Positions 50,094-62,577 of a stretch of 64,000 nucleotides of DNA are shown in pieces (within the stretch, counting starts at the first letter, position 1; each line of letters begins with the position of its first letter). Source of the DNA: Gaeumannomyces sp. JS-464 (taxonomy: Eukaryota > Ascomycota > Sordariomycetes > Magnaporthales > Magnaporthaceae); the NCBI GenBank assembly GCA_002197995.1, contig NGZR01000003.1:4898001-4962000 (forward strand), read 5' to 3'. The notes under the pieces are model-generated. The model did not search any database. It saw only the letters and a program-made list of their open reading frames with translations, and was not told where the DNA came from. Both the position numbers and the translations under genes were made by a program.

Positions 50094-51950
50094 TGTTACG
50101 GGCCTGTAAGGGTGCGGTTAGCTAGTTTGAACTTTAAAACAAACTTACCTAGGGCCCCTGATGGCGTTTGTTTGTTGGGGATGCTTGGGGAATCTTACAG
50201 TGTGGCTTCAATCTAGAGTATTGGATGAGGACAGTTATCCAAGATTGAGATATATGCCGGCGGTTAGATCCTCCTGAGATTGAGAGTGCAGTCTCCCGAC
50301 GATGCTGGCGGGAGCTTGGTAGGCTTTGCGATGGGCTAATATCCTGGTGGAAGCTCGTGCGAACAGCTGAAAGATAGTGTTGGGCCTCGTCACAGCTCTG
50401 CGAGAGATACAGCGAGGATTCTTGATGCGCAAAGACGACCTTGATGCAAGAAACTGGTAGAGCTGAGCTCGGAAAACAACGCGAAGAGATTTCAGGCGGA
50501 GATTGAAGAGACAGGCCAAGTGACAAGGCTGAGAACAATCTGCGCCGTGGGACAAGGGAGGTAGAGAAGCCAGAGGCCGAGTTCGTTCAAGGACGAAGAC
50601 CGGCCCGCGCCGTCCAGAGCCGAGGCTCGGCTAAGCGCAAGAAAGTACGGAGAATTTGAGGACCGGAAAAGCTAGAAAGATTGGTAGGAGACCAGCGCGG
50701 TATGCGCGCGATTCGTTGGAAGCTTCAATATTTAGGCGAGGTCGGCTCTGGTCGTGGACATCCGAGTAGAGGCAGCTGGGCGAAGGAAGGAGATGGCAGA
50801 GCGAGACTCTAGGAGGGGCGGGCTGTGATCTTGAGATCCCAAATCGAGAAAGATGGCAATGTCCCAGATGGCCCTCTAGCAATAGAGGCTCGCTCTTAGG
50901 CTTCCAAGAAGAGAAAAGCAGGGACAGTTGGGGCGCAAGCGTTGCTCTAGAAAGGCTGGCTCTGGTCGTTGCTTTCTGAACCACGGCAAGAAGAGTTGTG
51001 CGGTGGCGGATCTCTGGTGGGGCAGCCTTGGGTCCTTCTCCAGGTTTGAAGGAGGAAAACGAGGAAAAATGTGCTGGAGAAACCTTTAGGAGGGCGGCCC
51101 CGGCCTCCTGAGGGTTCCAAGAGATGAATGCTGGAAATCCTGGCTCCAATCCGCGCTGGAATTCCATGGGGCAACAAGGCAGAAAGCGGATGTGCAGGCG
51201 AGCCGTGGAAAGGATAAATCTTGACGAAGATCTGCTCTAGTCGGCCTTGTGTTTCCAAGAAAAGGAGAAAGAAAAGGATAGATGACAGGCCAGTCGTGTG
51301 CGGGAAAAAAAACGTAGATGGAGAAGAGTCCTCCAGACGCGTCGGATACGCAGAAAAGGCGGCAAAGGCACGTGTGGCTCTTGAGTCTTTCTTCCGAGCT
51401 GATCTGAGGGAGGAGCGTCTGCCATCCGAGCAGGCAGGTTAAGTGAATCGGATCAAGCTCGCCCAATCAACGAGCAAAGCGGCAGGGAAACCCACCCCCA
51501 CGGTCTGGCCCCAGCCAATGGGTCGGCCAATGGGGAAAAGACGCTCGCGCCACTTGGGCAAGGCATCCGGTCTTATATTCACCTCAAGGTGACTCGGGAC
51601 GGAGCCGTTCGCCTGTTTGCACCTTCATCTGAAGTGTTCCCAAGAGACGATCGCAAGGCATCCACCTCTTGGCCAGTCAGAGTTGGGCTGCAGACAGGGC
51701 TGTTCATGTTTAGAGATGACAGCGGTTCAGAGACAACAGGTTAGTAGTCTGTGATTGGATGCTCAGTCGTGCGTGCTGCTTCCTAAACATAATACAGAAC
51801 ATGAATCTACGAGATATGCTAACGCCGCGGCATTCCAACGTCTAGCTACCCCGAGCCCCAAGAAAGCCGTGAGACCGAGATCCGTTTAATCCAACAGACT
51901 GGAAACGCACACCAAATGTACCCTTGCTTGTGATATGATGGAACCTTTCA
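50094..51950. other. Intergenic; unexplained minus-strand open frames
   Basis: Two minus-strand frames of 178 and 126 codons (50631-51167 and 51086-51466) overlap in different frames. Both are rich in Ser, Pro and Leu. No motif is recognised, and this may be a long leader for the gene ending at 49521. Confidence 0.4.
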
Positions 51951-54900
51951 CTAGAGCTCCTCTCTAGAGCGCCTGAGGAAAAGCGCCAGCAGCGCTCGCT
52001 GCTTCTCCTCGACCGCTTTCCTCTCCTTATCCTTCCCCGCCGCGGGCTGTGGAGCCCTGCAGACCCCGGCCTTGACGAGGGCCTCGGCGAACCGGCGCTC
52101 CTTGGCCTGCCTCCTCTCGAGCGCCGCGAGGGCCTCGGCCACATCCCTGCCCGGGCCTCTGCGGAAGCTGAGCGACCGCCGTGCGACTGCCACGGGGGAG
52201 CGGGGGTTAGCGGCGGCCCCACCGCCGAGGGACGACCTGAGCGCCTCCATATCCACCCTACCGAATGGCGAGAGCTCGGCGAGCACCTTTGCCAGAGTCG
52301 ACATCAGGAACACAAACGAGATGTTGTGGTTGGGTGTTGACGCCAGGATGTCGAGAACTGCTGTTTTGTCATCCTCATCCTGCGTGTAGTTTAGCATCGC
52401 GCGCCGCCGCCGTTGTTGCCGGGGGCTAGCGAAGGCAGAGAGGCCTGCTCGATGCGCGCCAGAGCGGAATGGGGATGACGCCGTCGGTGAGTCCACGGAG
52501 GAGCAACAGCAGGACTTCAGTCACCGCCTCGAGTCTCTGTACCGTAGGCACTTCAGGTTCGAAGGCGTCTGCGATGTTCTTGTCCAGTCAAGCATTTCGA
52601 TGACCGAGGCGGCCAGCTCGTTCCGCCGCGGGTCTACAGAGGACCCCGGTTCGGCAAAGGGCCATTCTGGCCTGTCTCTCGGTAGCTCGCATCCTACAAG
52701 CATTTGCTCATCGGCGAGGGCACGTTCGGTAAGCGTCTCCACAGCCTCCGTGAGCTTAAACAGCTCTTTGGGGGCTGCACAGCGAACCTCCTGTTCGTAC
52801 GGTATCGAGCCGACTTTGGTGCCTCCCTTGTCGTTGTCCTTCTTCTCCGACAAGCGGCTCACCAGAGCTCGGATTCCTCCGTCGGGCACGCGTATCAGTT
52901 CATCGATCGACCGGCCGACGCATGTAGGCATCCAAGTGGCGCGCACTGGGATGAAGTGGTCTCGGCCTTCTTCCACTCGCAGAACTAGGACGTCCTCGAG
53001 CGAAGCCTGGCCATCGTTCAGCCGTTTGCAGAGGCCGATCTCGTCCACCAACACCTCGACCACGGCCTTAACGGTCTCGCCGGGTTCAAGCGTCACCTCT
53101 TTGCCCAGATCAACAGCCTCAGAGTCTTCCGCCTGTTCCCCTAGATCTGTGCGTAAAAATAAGGTGGTGAGCCACTGCGCGCCGCCGTCTTGGTCGTCGG
53201 TCGTAGGCTTCTCCACAAACGAGAAGGATGCGGGAACGCGGCCCGTATTGGCGAGGGTCATGGAGAAAGTCTTCTTCTTTAGGAACGTCACGTCCCCAAA
53301 GTCAATGGCATCGTCAGCTGTCTCTGGGCCCAAGGGCTTTGTCGTGCCGTCCTTTCGGTCAGCCTTCTCCATCACGATGGTGATCGCTGGCCGACCCTCG
53401 TTCTCAGCACGATCAAGCTCCCGAGCCACATCAGCGTGCACCTTAGCCTTGAGCTCAGGCACGGCGGCGTCGTAGTCCAGAGTAAATACGGAAATGACGG
53501 GCTTGTGGTCTGACGACTGCACACGCTGATGGGATGTGTATACATCGAGATGAATGTGGTCGTGGAAACCTTCTTTCGTGATCACATCGTCCCCGGACTC
53601 TTCGTCTCCATCCTCGTCGTACTCGTCGTAGTCGAACACTTTGCTACTGCTTTGAGCGGGCGGCTGGTCGCCGTCGTTGTCTGGATCGTAGTCAAACAAT
53701 ACCTCGTCATCATCGGCCGCTTGATCGATGCCTCTAGACTTCATCTCCTCGTCCTTTTTACGGGCGTCCTCGGCATCTTTGATCTTCTGCTCGTAATCTT
53801 CTTTGTCCTTCCTGGTTCTGTAGATGATTCGATCGCACCAACTGGGCGCCCGCTTCTTCTCACTCGTATCGAAGAGCCCAACGGTGCCCACGTCGTACTT
53901 GTACGAGGGCAGAAACGTTATGGGTCCTTCCCTCCAGCCCTCGTGAAAAACTTTGCCCTCTCTCATCAGCCGTCGGAGCTGGTCGTGGGGGAGTAGCGAG
54001 TCTAGCGTCGCCTGCAGCGATGCTGGGTCCTCTGAGGGATCTGGCATGAATTCGTCCGGATCTGGTAGCGAGAGAGAGGAATCGTCTCCGTTGGGGTCCA
54101 CGGTGCTCTGGGATTTGGTAGAGCCATCATCTGTGAGGTCGTCACTACTATCTGAGCTGCGCAGAACGATGGGGTCCTCCCCGCTCAAGGTTGTATCCTG
54201 GCGGCCCTTCTTGCTCAGGTCGTACTCGCCCCTGGTGTGGAGCATCAAGAGCCTCCGGATGTCATCTCCCGGCAGCCCATCCATCCTGAAGTTGAGATCG
54301 CCGAACCAGAAGGCAAAGTCCTCATCGCCGATCCTTTCCGGCTCGGTTCCGTTGCTTCCGGGGTAGGTGACAGGCTTAAACTGCGCCCGGCTGAGAATTT
54401 GGCCGACATCCCAGATCCGACGATCCAAATACGTGGCATCGTGGCCGCTAGGCGAGGTGGCAGTTGATGAAAGTCATGCGCGTAGTCTCTCCAACCACAA
54501 TGCGCGCGGCCACAGCGCCCTTGTTGCCCATATATCCAAGGAGGCCGGTCCCAACTGTTGTCAAACTGACGTTGCTGACGGACGGCGCCACACACGGAGA
54601 GGCGTAAACCAGTAGCAATAGGCCAAGCATCTGCTCGCAGGCAACTAGCTCGTAGCCCTTTGGCAGAGCCGCCTCCAACGCCATCTTCCATTTGTCCATT
54701 GTGCCTGGGTCTGAGTATACAACGCCTCTCATGTACTGAGTGGCGACATTGAGGTCCTCTACCTCTTGAAGCCCAAGCACATAGAGGCCGACCTTGTCCC
54801 CGCCGACCAGGCGGATCGCGTTGGGGTCATCATCAAGGCTGTCGGCCGTGTCCTCCCTCTCGATAGCGGGGTTGCGTGAGACGTCGAGAGTGGCAAGCCT

Positions 54901-55122
54901 CTTGTCGATGCCCTTGCCGGACACAAACCAGTTGGCGAGGTCTTTATCCGTGCCTGTACAGGCGGCAACGTTCCATGTGCCCACCTTGACACGCATGCGA
55001 TGTGGTCGGACGTATTCAGCACGGCGGGCATGGACGGCGCGGTGAAGCGAGAGCGGGCTCGAGGTGAGATCAGCGTTGTCGCCAGCGTCGGCGGGCGGGT
55101 CGGCGCTTGTGGCGGACGCCAT
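51951..55122 (-). CDS. OCRL/INPP5B-like inositol polyphosphate 5-phosphatase with ASH and RhoGAP-like domains
   Basis: Removes the 5-phosphate of PI(4,5)P2 and related lipids on endomembranes. No introns are needed. Domains in order: a catalytic core beginning VKVGTWNVAACTG, LGLQEVEDL, TGLLGYMGNKGAVAARI, INCHLASGHDATYLDRR, WFGDLNFRMDG, APSWCDRIIYRTRK and SSDHKPV. An acidic insert of about 100 residues sits in the core. An ASH domain (IDFGDVTFLKKKTFSMTLANTGRVPASF through FIPVRATWMPTCVGRSIDEL) comes next. A C-terminal RhoGAP-like region (DKNIADAFEPEVPTVQRLEAV, GLTDGVIPIPLW and NHNISFVFLMSTLAKVL) ends it. This domain set is the OCRL architecture. The frame changes near 54440 (one extra T on the coding-strand reading), 52580, 52457 and 52415. 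Family order across all pieces argues for one intact gene. Confidence 0.85.
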
Positions 55123-56086
55123 GGTGAATATGCGGGCACCCGAGGACGCAGGTGGCCGCTACGGCGAGCTTTGTCGTCGAGTCTGGGCGCGGGGAGGGCG
55201 GAAAATGGCGATAAAAGAGGGAAAATGATGATTCAAACACTGGGATCTCGCCGTTTCGACGACTTGCTAGCTAGCGCTAGAAAAAAGAACTGGCGGCGTG
55301 GTCAAACCAGCGCAGCTCCGATAGTCCAAGGCTCTGGCGCTACGCATCACGACGCGGTGGCTGAGTTCAAGTTAAGAGAAGAAGCGATGGTGCGACATGG
55401 TGTGATTGCGTTTCTGCCTTGTGGTCTGTAGCCCCGCGCCTAGTTGGTCCCAGAAATGCGCCGCGTTTTGCTATGTGAGGTTGCAAGGCAGAAGGCGGAA
55501 AACATGGAAGCGGCGAGGCCCTGGGGACAAGGGGCGACCTGTGACGTCTCGCTGGGCCAGCCTGGCGGGGTCAAGATGATTCGCACTCCACTACCGCCAA
55601 ACCTGACAGGGGCAGCTCCAAGTGAGCTCACATAAATTCTATTGTCAGCGCCTGGCCCCGCGACAATTACCCCAGTGGACAGGCGCGTCTCCACCATCGC
55701 AAGCCGTCGACGGCGCGCGCATCAACGACACATACAAACTGGCCGCACACCAGCAGCTCCAGGCCGGATTGCGAATCACACGATATCGAACCAGGTGTGT
55801 AGGAGCTTCGCTCGGCCTGAACGTGGTCTACAATACACCAATCGCTCGGTACATACACACCAAGAGCGACATAGGAAGAGACCGCAAGGATCCTCGCCTC
55901 CATTTCTCCTTAGGCCCCACCCAAACGGCATCTCCCGTCAGGTAGATCTTGCTACCTTTACAGCCAGGAGCTCTGGCCCCAGCGTCTTTTTTCGTCTGAC
56001 CTGCTAACAAGCTGTTGCTGGGGACTGTTCTCTCTGGTAGCCGTCTACCATCTTCGGCCGCAAGCCCGACCCCGATCCCCGCAGAC
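55123..56086. other. Shared promoter between divergent 5-phosphatase and Dcp1
   Basis: 964 bases between start codons; nothing else recognised. Confidence 0.5.
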
Positions 56087-56866
56087 ATGAGCCGCGCGAC
56101 ACCCCGCAAGTCACGGCACCGACACAGCGCCAGCGGCGGCGGCGGCGGTGGTGGCGGCGCCAAGGCGACTGCGGTGACTACGGACTACGAATCCGATGCG
56201 GCCCAGTACATGGAGGCGCGGGCTGCCGCCCCGCAGGTGCTGGCGCCGAACCGGACAAACACCGAGATCAACCTCAAGGTGCTGCAGCGCTACCTGCCCA
56301 GCATCCAGTCCATCGCCTCGATCGCCGCCAACGCCGTCGTCTACACATTCGACCCGGCCACCAACGCTTGGGACAAGGCCGGCGTCGAGGGCACCATGTT
56401 TGTGTGCGACCAGGAGCCGCTGTCGCTTACCGGCTCCGGCAACCTGCCGCGCAGCTGCGTCTTCGTGCTGAACCGCCGGGCGCTTGAGAACGTCATCATC
56501 GACCTAGCTGTCGTCAACCACTACGAGATCTCGGCCGAGCTGCTTATGTTCAGGCTCGAGCAGCCAGCAGCAGGCCCGGGCGAGCAGCCGGCCGAGAAGG
56601 TCCTTGGGCTGTGGATACACGCCGACCAGGACGACACACGACAGAGCAACGCCAGCATCATCGAAGACCGCTGGAAAAGGGTACGCGCTGCCGGCGAGGT
56701 CGCTATTGGGCCTCAGCACGGAAAGACTGTAGGCGCCATTGGCGCAACAGAAGAATCGCTGGGCCCAGCAATGCAGGCTATTGGCCGCAAGCTGAGCCTG
56801 AGTTATTTATTTGGACGACCCAGGGAAGCTGCCCATGATCATGGCCATAGAAATTTAGTTCGGTGA
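56087..56866 (+). CDS. dcp1: mRNA decapping complex subunit Dcp1
   Basis: Activator of the Dcp2 decapping enzyme, in cytoplasmic P-bodies. An intact single-exon frame from ATG 56087 (MSRATPRKSRHRHS) to 56866, 259 residues. Seen: a basic N-tail with an eight-Gly run, then the EVH1-type Dcp1 domain: NRTNTEINLKVLQRYLPSIQ, ANAVVYTFDPATNAWDKAGVEGTMFVCDQ (the W and G of the EVH1 core), SCVFVLNRRALENVIIDL and GLWIHADQDD. An in-frame ATG at 56015 would add 24 residues; I prefer 56087 because family members begin shortly before the basic tail. One of the few genes here without a frame break. Confidence 0.9.
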   Translation: MSRATPRKSRHRHSASGGGGGGGGAKATAVTTDYESDAAQYMEARAAAPQVLAPNRTNTEINLKVLQRYLPSIQSIASIAANAVVYTFDPATNAWDKAGVEGTMFVCDQEPLSLTGSGNLPRSCVFVLNRRALENVIIDLAVVNHYEISAELLMFRLEQPAAGPGEQPAEKVLGLWIHADQDDTRQSNASIIEDRWKRVRAAGEVAIGPQHGKTVGAIGATEESLGPAMQAIGRKLSLSYLFGRPREAAHDHGHRNLVR

Positions 56867-59800
56867 AGGAAAGAAAAAAAAATGGTAGCAAAATCATCTT
56901 AGGAAGGCACGAAAACCCATACTTGGTTGCCTTAGGCTGTAAATCACGGGTGACTCTTCTTGTTCCTGTCCTGACCCAGCATTGGCTTAACTGGGTGCGC
57001 GTTTAACAACCCCTTTCGGAAGAATGGTCTAGGTTTACCTCTGCAGATCTGTGGATGGATGGCTCGAGGACAAGGGAAAAGGGTCGGGAAGCCAGGACCA
57101 GCACTTCCGGATCTGTGCCGAGAACTGGGACGCCGCCGCCATGCTTACTTTAATTCAAATGATCCATAGCGAACCCAGGACGTACCCGGGGAAATAGATC
57201 TCGAGACCCCCGCCAAGACCGCCCTTCTCATTGGCTTTTACGACTGCCGTGGAGCCGTCCAGTTTTTCGCTGATCATTACATCACCAAGCTGGGACAAGA
57301 CCTTCCGAGGGAGCCTGGACGAGATCTCATCCTCTGGTTACTCGTGCCTTCGATGTTTCGCGCCTCAGAAATCTTCAGGATGGTGACAAAAACTGCCATT
57401 GGCCATGTTGGAGGGCCGTGGCCAACACTGAACCCTCCCACCTAGAAAATTACCTACCAGTATATGGCATTTGTGGCTAGCTCGACATCGCTGATGAGAA
57501 ACAAATGCACCCCTTACTGACTTCAAAAGCATCCGAGATCGGGACTTCGAGAAAACAGGCGCTTCGGAAGGTTTTCGCAGATCTTGGGAACCTCCAGGCC
57601 AACCTCCGTCAGGGGCGAACTGGATGCTCCCTCAGGTGCGTGTCTCGCCACCTCGGCTCACTCGCGATACAAATGAACCATCTCCTAGAGACAGCCGGGC
57701 AGGCAGGCAGGTAGGCAGAGTCAGGTAGTCAGGCAGCTACCTACAGCATCTCCCAGATGGCTAGGGCACTGCAGGATGTGGATACACTGCGGTGCGACGA
57801 CTGCGGGTCGAACATTGCGGACGGCCACAAGCAACGACCTATTGAGTAGGCCTGGCAGGCACGTGCGGGATAGAGTCTTGTGGATTGATCCTCCCATGCT
57901 GTTTATGTTTTACTATTTGCCGATGCTATGTTGTTACTAGGAAAAGGGAAAAGAACCCATCTATCACATTCCTCTGAGTATTTGTTTTGCTGCTTTGTTG
58001 TATCAACCACCATCTACTCCTCCCCAGGTACTAACTGCTCCGACCTACTCATGGAATCTCCCTGGTGGATTTTCGATTAGCGGAACCTGGCTCAGCTCGA
58101 CAACTTAAAGGATACCCGCGCGGACAAGATTTCATCTTTTGAACTCATTTCTAAGCCAGAGACTTTTCTCAGCCCCGGAGTATCTTATTAAGAGACTCCA
58201 GGAATTTTGTTACCAAAGCCTTAAGCTTCTGAGAGCAAGGCGCCTAGGGAAGCCGTCAGGAGGAGGAGCCCAAGGGCAAGGCCTCAGGCATCGGAGGTGA
58301 GGTAGACTGTGCCTGCAGCGGACGCGGCATCTGGCGTCGAATAGTCACGGAATTACTCCCGAGAATGGTCTGCAACGCATGTCCGGGACACGCCTTGTCA
58401 TAGTATGTGGGTGTGTGGACAGACGTGACCTAAAATAGTAGTGAGAAATCATGCCCTGCACGCCCCCAAGTTGCAGATCTGGCCGGGGCAATGGGGCGGA
58501 GTTGACATTGGAGGAAGTTTACCAGGCAGGAGGCAGGAAAGTCAGAAAAGGATACGAGTCCTCCTGCATAAGCTGCTTCGTCACCGTATGCTCCAAATCA
58601 TATGCTTGCTAACGAGGCCAGCGGGCCTACGTAGGCTCCTGCGCTTGCTCTTGGCCGTCGCGGGTGGATGTGCATCACGCCGCCGACTCGTTCCGCCGGG
58701 AGAAGCTACCATGGAAGGTGATTCGTGTGCGCGTATCCAGAGGAGATAGGGGCCATCGCTTCTGTCTCCCCCTCAGCAAAACCCGGGTTCGAGAAGCAGA
58801 GCGAGGAGCCACCGTCTCTTTATCGTCAGTGCTTCCGCACGTGGCCCAGAATGGAAACCCAGGGATACCTGACTTGTCGCTGGGCCCGCCGTCGGATATC
58901 CGGGGTAGACTGATAGAGGGACTTGGGGGCATCCGGAAGGCGCCGTGGCCTCCCAGTGCGCCGGCCTCGGGTCTTTGTTCGTCCCAGCAATTAGGAGAAG
59001 GCCTCAGCAGAGTGACATACAGAAGCGGTCGATAATGATGGGGTGAGAAAGTTGGAAGGATTGGCAGAGTATGACGTGAACAAGGGGGCCGATATCCAGT
59101 AGCTTGGGATTTGAGAAACACGCCGAGGACGCTGGTGCTTTCCTGCACGCTTTGCTCATCTCGCAAGTCTAAGCTTTGCGATTCTCTTCTTGGGGAGTCT
59201 GTGCGTCACCCGACTCCCGGGCCGAGCTTTTATTCTGGGAAGATGGATACTATGGGAGACGGATCTAGTCCAGGGGCAGGGAACGGGGTACTAGAGTCTG
59301 ACATCAGCACCTGCCAGTGACAGGCAACGTATGTGCCTGTCCAAGCCTAACCGCTATCGTTTTCATAGCGGCCGACCAGACACAAGCTACCATACGTCAA
59401 CCAGAAGAGTCGCGCACAGCCAGGAGACCGAGAACAAGAGAAGACATCGATGCCACCAGCGCACGAAGCCAGGAGGCCCGCGAAGCCTGCCTGGATATTC
59501 GCCCGCTGCTGACCTCATCAGCAGCAAGACACCATCCAGACTCGCACACCAGCTCTTCCTCTCTACGCGGACAACGGCTGCGGCTTGAGCCTCTCCACAA
59601 CAAACGCATGGGCATGCCTACATCAGCCACCCCCGCCCGGACGAGAAGCTCACGTCCAATCCTTTCTCTTGCAGTCGCATGCATACCCCCATGTACCTTT
59701 GACCTTCCTTGGACGAGATCTTGCGATCGAGACCGGCTCCCAAGATCGAGGTGGCAATGCCCTCCCAGAGCGTCCTGGCGCTTACCCGGCGCTGCTGATG

Positions 59801-60230
59801 ATGGCGACAGCTAGCCACGACAGCTCACCCGCCACGCCAGAGACTCCGCGGCGGGCATGGGCGGTCTGTTCCCCCTCCCACCCGACAGACGCCAAGTCCG
59901 CGGCGAGCCCATGACGGTGATGCCGAGGCCGAAGGCGTGCGGCCAGACGTTCTTAAATGGACTGCACCTGGCAGGTTTCTGACAGATCGTGAAGCTTGCT
60001 CCACATGCAATCAAGTTAGTCGAGTCTTCAACCACCCTCCTCTGACCAGACCCTCGCTCCCCGCTACTGCCACACCTCTAGGAGTCCGTTTTCATTGCGC
60101 CCGCAGGCTCTGTAGACCATACCCGGATCTTGGATATCTGCAATAAAAGCCCTACGTCCCTCGCTCTCGCTTTCTATTCCGACAACCCCCTCGCCTCATC
60201 TCCAAGACCGCAAAGAGAAGCATCTTCGTC
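56867..60230. other. 3.4-kb intergenic region
   Basis: No supported gene. A degenerate (GGCA)n/(GGTA)n microsatellite lies at about 57698-57740. A 163-codon minus-strand frame (58675-59166) and a 165-codon + strand frame (59317-59814) show no motif. The right end should hold the fasciclin promoter. Confidence 0.5.
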
Positions 60231-61773
60231 ATGCAGATCAAGCGAGTTCTGCCCCTGGCACTGGCCGGCGGCGCTGTGGCGCAGAATCAGAACGTCAGCA
60301 TTGTGCCCCTGGCTACCGCTCTGGCTTCCCAGTCTGATCTTACCAACCTACTCGGTGAGTTCCCCACGAGATGGACTCGATGTTTCCAGGTGGAGGAGAG
60401 AGAGAGACAGGTGCAGAGAAAGGCGACACAACTGACACATAGAATACGCACCAAACAGCCCTCCTCGGAACGCAGCCGACCTTCCTGGCTCAGCTCTCGC
60501 TGGCCCAGAACGTCACCTTCCTGGCGCCCAACAATGCGGCCATGAGCGAGTTCCTGAACGGGCCCAACGCAACGCCGGCCAACCAGACCAACGCCGTCGG
60601 GGTCGCCGCCCTGCTGAGCTACCACGTGCTTAACGGCACATTCTACGACTCGGACATCAAGGGCAACACGGTCCTCGTCAACACGGCCTTGAACCTGGCC
60701 CCCTACTCCAACATCACGGGTGGCCAACGCGTGATCATGAACCGCACCGATGGCAACGCCACCATCACCTCGGGCCGGATGGACATGGCTAGGATCGTCA
60801 CCTCGGTAGGCACCATGCATGCTTGCTCCAACCCTCCCTCCTCTTGCACCCCGGATCTAACGCAAGCTATACAAAAAACAATAGAACGTCAACTTCACCG
60901 GCGGCACCATCCACGTCATCAACCGGGTCCTCACGGTCCCGCTCAACGACACGCGGACCATGATGGACATGAACCTGACGGCGGCCGTGGGCGCCATGCG
61001 GCGGGCGTCGGTGGCCAACCGCATCGACACGCGCCGCGACGTGACCATGTTCGTGCCCAGCAACGAGGCCTTCAACCGCATCGGCAGCCTCGAGAGCAAC
61101 CTGACGACGGAGCAGCTGGCCAGCATCATGAACTACCACGTCGTCGACGGCCAGCTGCCGCTTTACATGGGCCAGCTGCGCAACCAGTCCGTCAACACCC
61201 TCAACGGCGCCCAGCTCACCTTTACCAACAACAGCGGCGTCATGTTCGTCAACGGCGCCCGCATCGTCCAGCCCAACGTGCTGACCAACAACGGCGTCAT
61301 GTACGTCATTGACAAGTAAGTGTACCTATCTGTATCCACAGTCCTATGCATAGCCAGCCCGAGCCAGACCAGGCAGGGATCCTAACAGCATGGCCACCCC
61401 TCCCCTCCCCCACAGCGTCCTCAACCCCGAGAGCTCCTCGGCCCGCCCCGCCGCCTCGGCCACCACCGGCTCGCCCGCCTTCGCCGACGCCACCAACGGC
61501 CCCAACGGCGTGCCCTTCACCTCGGGCGTCGCCGGCCCCGAGCCCACCGAGGGCCCGGGCAACGGAAACGGCGGGAGCGGCAACGGCGGTGGTAACGGCG
61601 GCAATCCCGGCAACCCCGGCAGCGGCAGCGGCAGCGGCGGGAACAACGGCGGCAACGGCGGCAACCCCACGGGAGGTGCCCGCAGCGCCGCCTCCCCGTC
61701 CTCCTCCGTCGGCACCGGCGTCGCTGCCGCCGCCGCCCTCTTTGGTGCCGCCGCGCTGTTCGCCAGCTGGTGA
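60231..61773 (+). CDS. GPI-anchored fasciclin (FAS1) domain protein, copy 2
   Basis: Cell-surface protein of 419 residues. Exons are 60231-60354, 60459-60805, 60885-61315 and 61416-61773, all GT-AG; the sum is exactly 420 codons with no indel. Seen: a signal peptide (MQIKRVLPLALAGGAVAQ), FAS1 domain 1 (QPTFLAQLSLAQNVTFLAPNNAAM through VNFTGGTIHVINRVL), and FAS1 domain 2 (AVGAMRRASVANRIDTRRDVTMFVPSNEAF through GVMYVIDNVLNP). More than ten Asn-X-Ser/Thr sites occur. A Gly/Asn/Ser-rich stalk and a hydrophobic tail (VGTGVAAAAALFGAAALFASW) fit a GPI signal. It shares domain order and ending with the protein at 39608, but the introns differ. Confidence 0.92.
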
Positions 61774-62577
61774 GCAACTCGAACATGAGCCGCAGTCCGG
61801 CGTAGTGGGGAGAAGTCTTGCTGCCAGGAGACGATGGCAGGGGCGGCTGCATGGAGGGGCCAAGGGGAAGGCCGGTGTAGGAATTCGGGAATCAGTGCGT
61901 GGAAAGAGGTTGCGACTGCTTGGTCCTTTTTTCAAACCCCTTGTACTAATTTAACACACTGCCTGTTAGTTGGATAGTCATAGCTGCTAAACCAATACTT
62001 GCGGGAGCCTGGCCCCTCGTCTACATCAGCATAGTGGACCTGCTGGATGCCGGAACTGGCAATCCTTTCCAAGACGTGACAAAACCCGCCTTCAACATGC
62101 TCATCAGTGTTGTGATATCCCCGGTCTGGAGTAGAAGATACTCCTAGCCACATCGACCCTGACGTATCTCTAAAAAGGGTGATTACACAGGGTATAACAC
62201 TGACTGTCTAGTATATGCACCAAGTCACCAAACACAACATGCAGAGGCCCAAACAGTCAATTCACATGAGGTTGCTGGCCAGAAGTACCAACGAGAACGA
62301 TGCAAGGCAACATGTAATGGAAAGGTCACAGGGAGAGTTCATATTCGGGGCCAATATTGTTTAATTTAACTGCTAGAGTGCTACAGGCGAGAACAAGACC
62401 AAGATACACCCTCCTGCACATGGATATCAACCCCGCGCCTACTTTTTCGAATCCCAAAACCACATCCCTCCACAAATCCACCATAGGGCTGGATTTCAAA
62501 CAAAACAACCACGCCGAAAGAACAAAAGAGCACTCAGTGCGCCAGCTTCATGACTTAGCCACGCAAAAGGAGCGCGT
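61774..62577. other. Intergenic between convergent fasciclin and repeat-protein genes
   Basis: About 800 bases of 3' flanks; nothing recognised. Confidence 0.55.
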
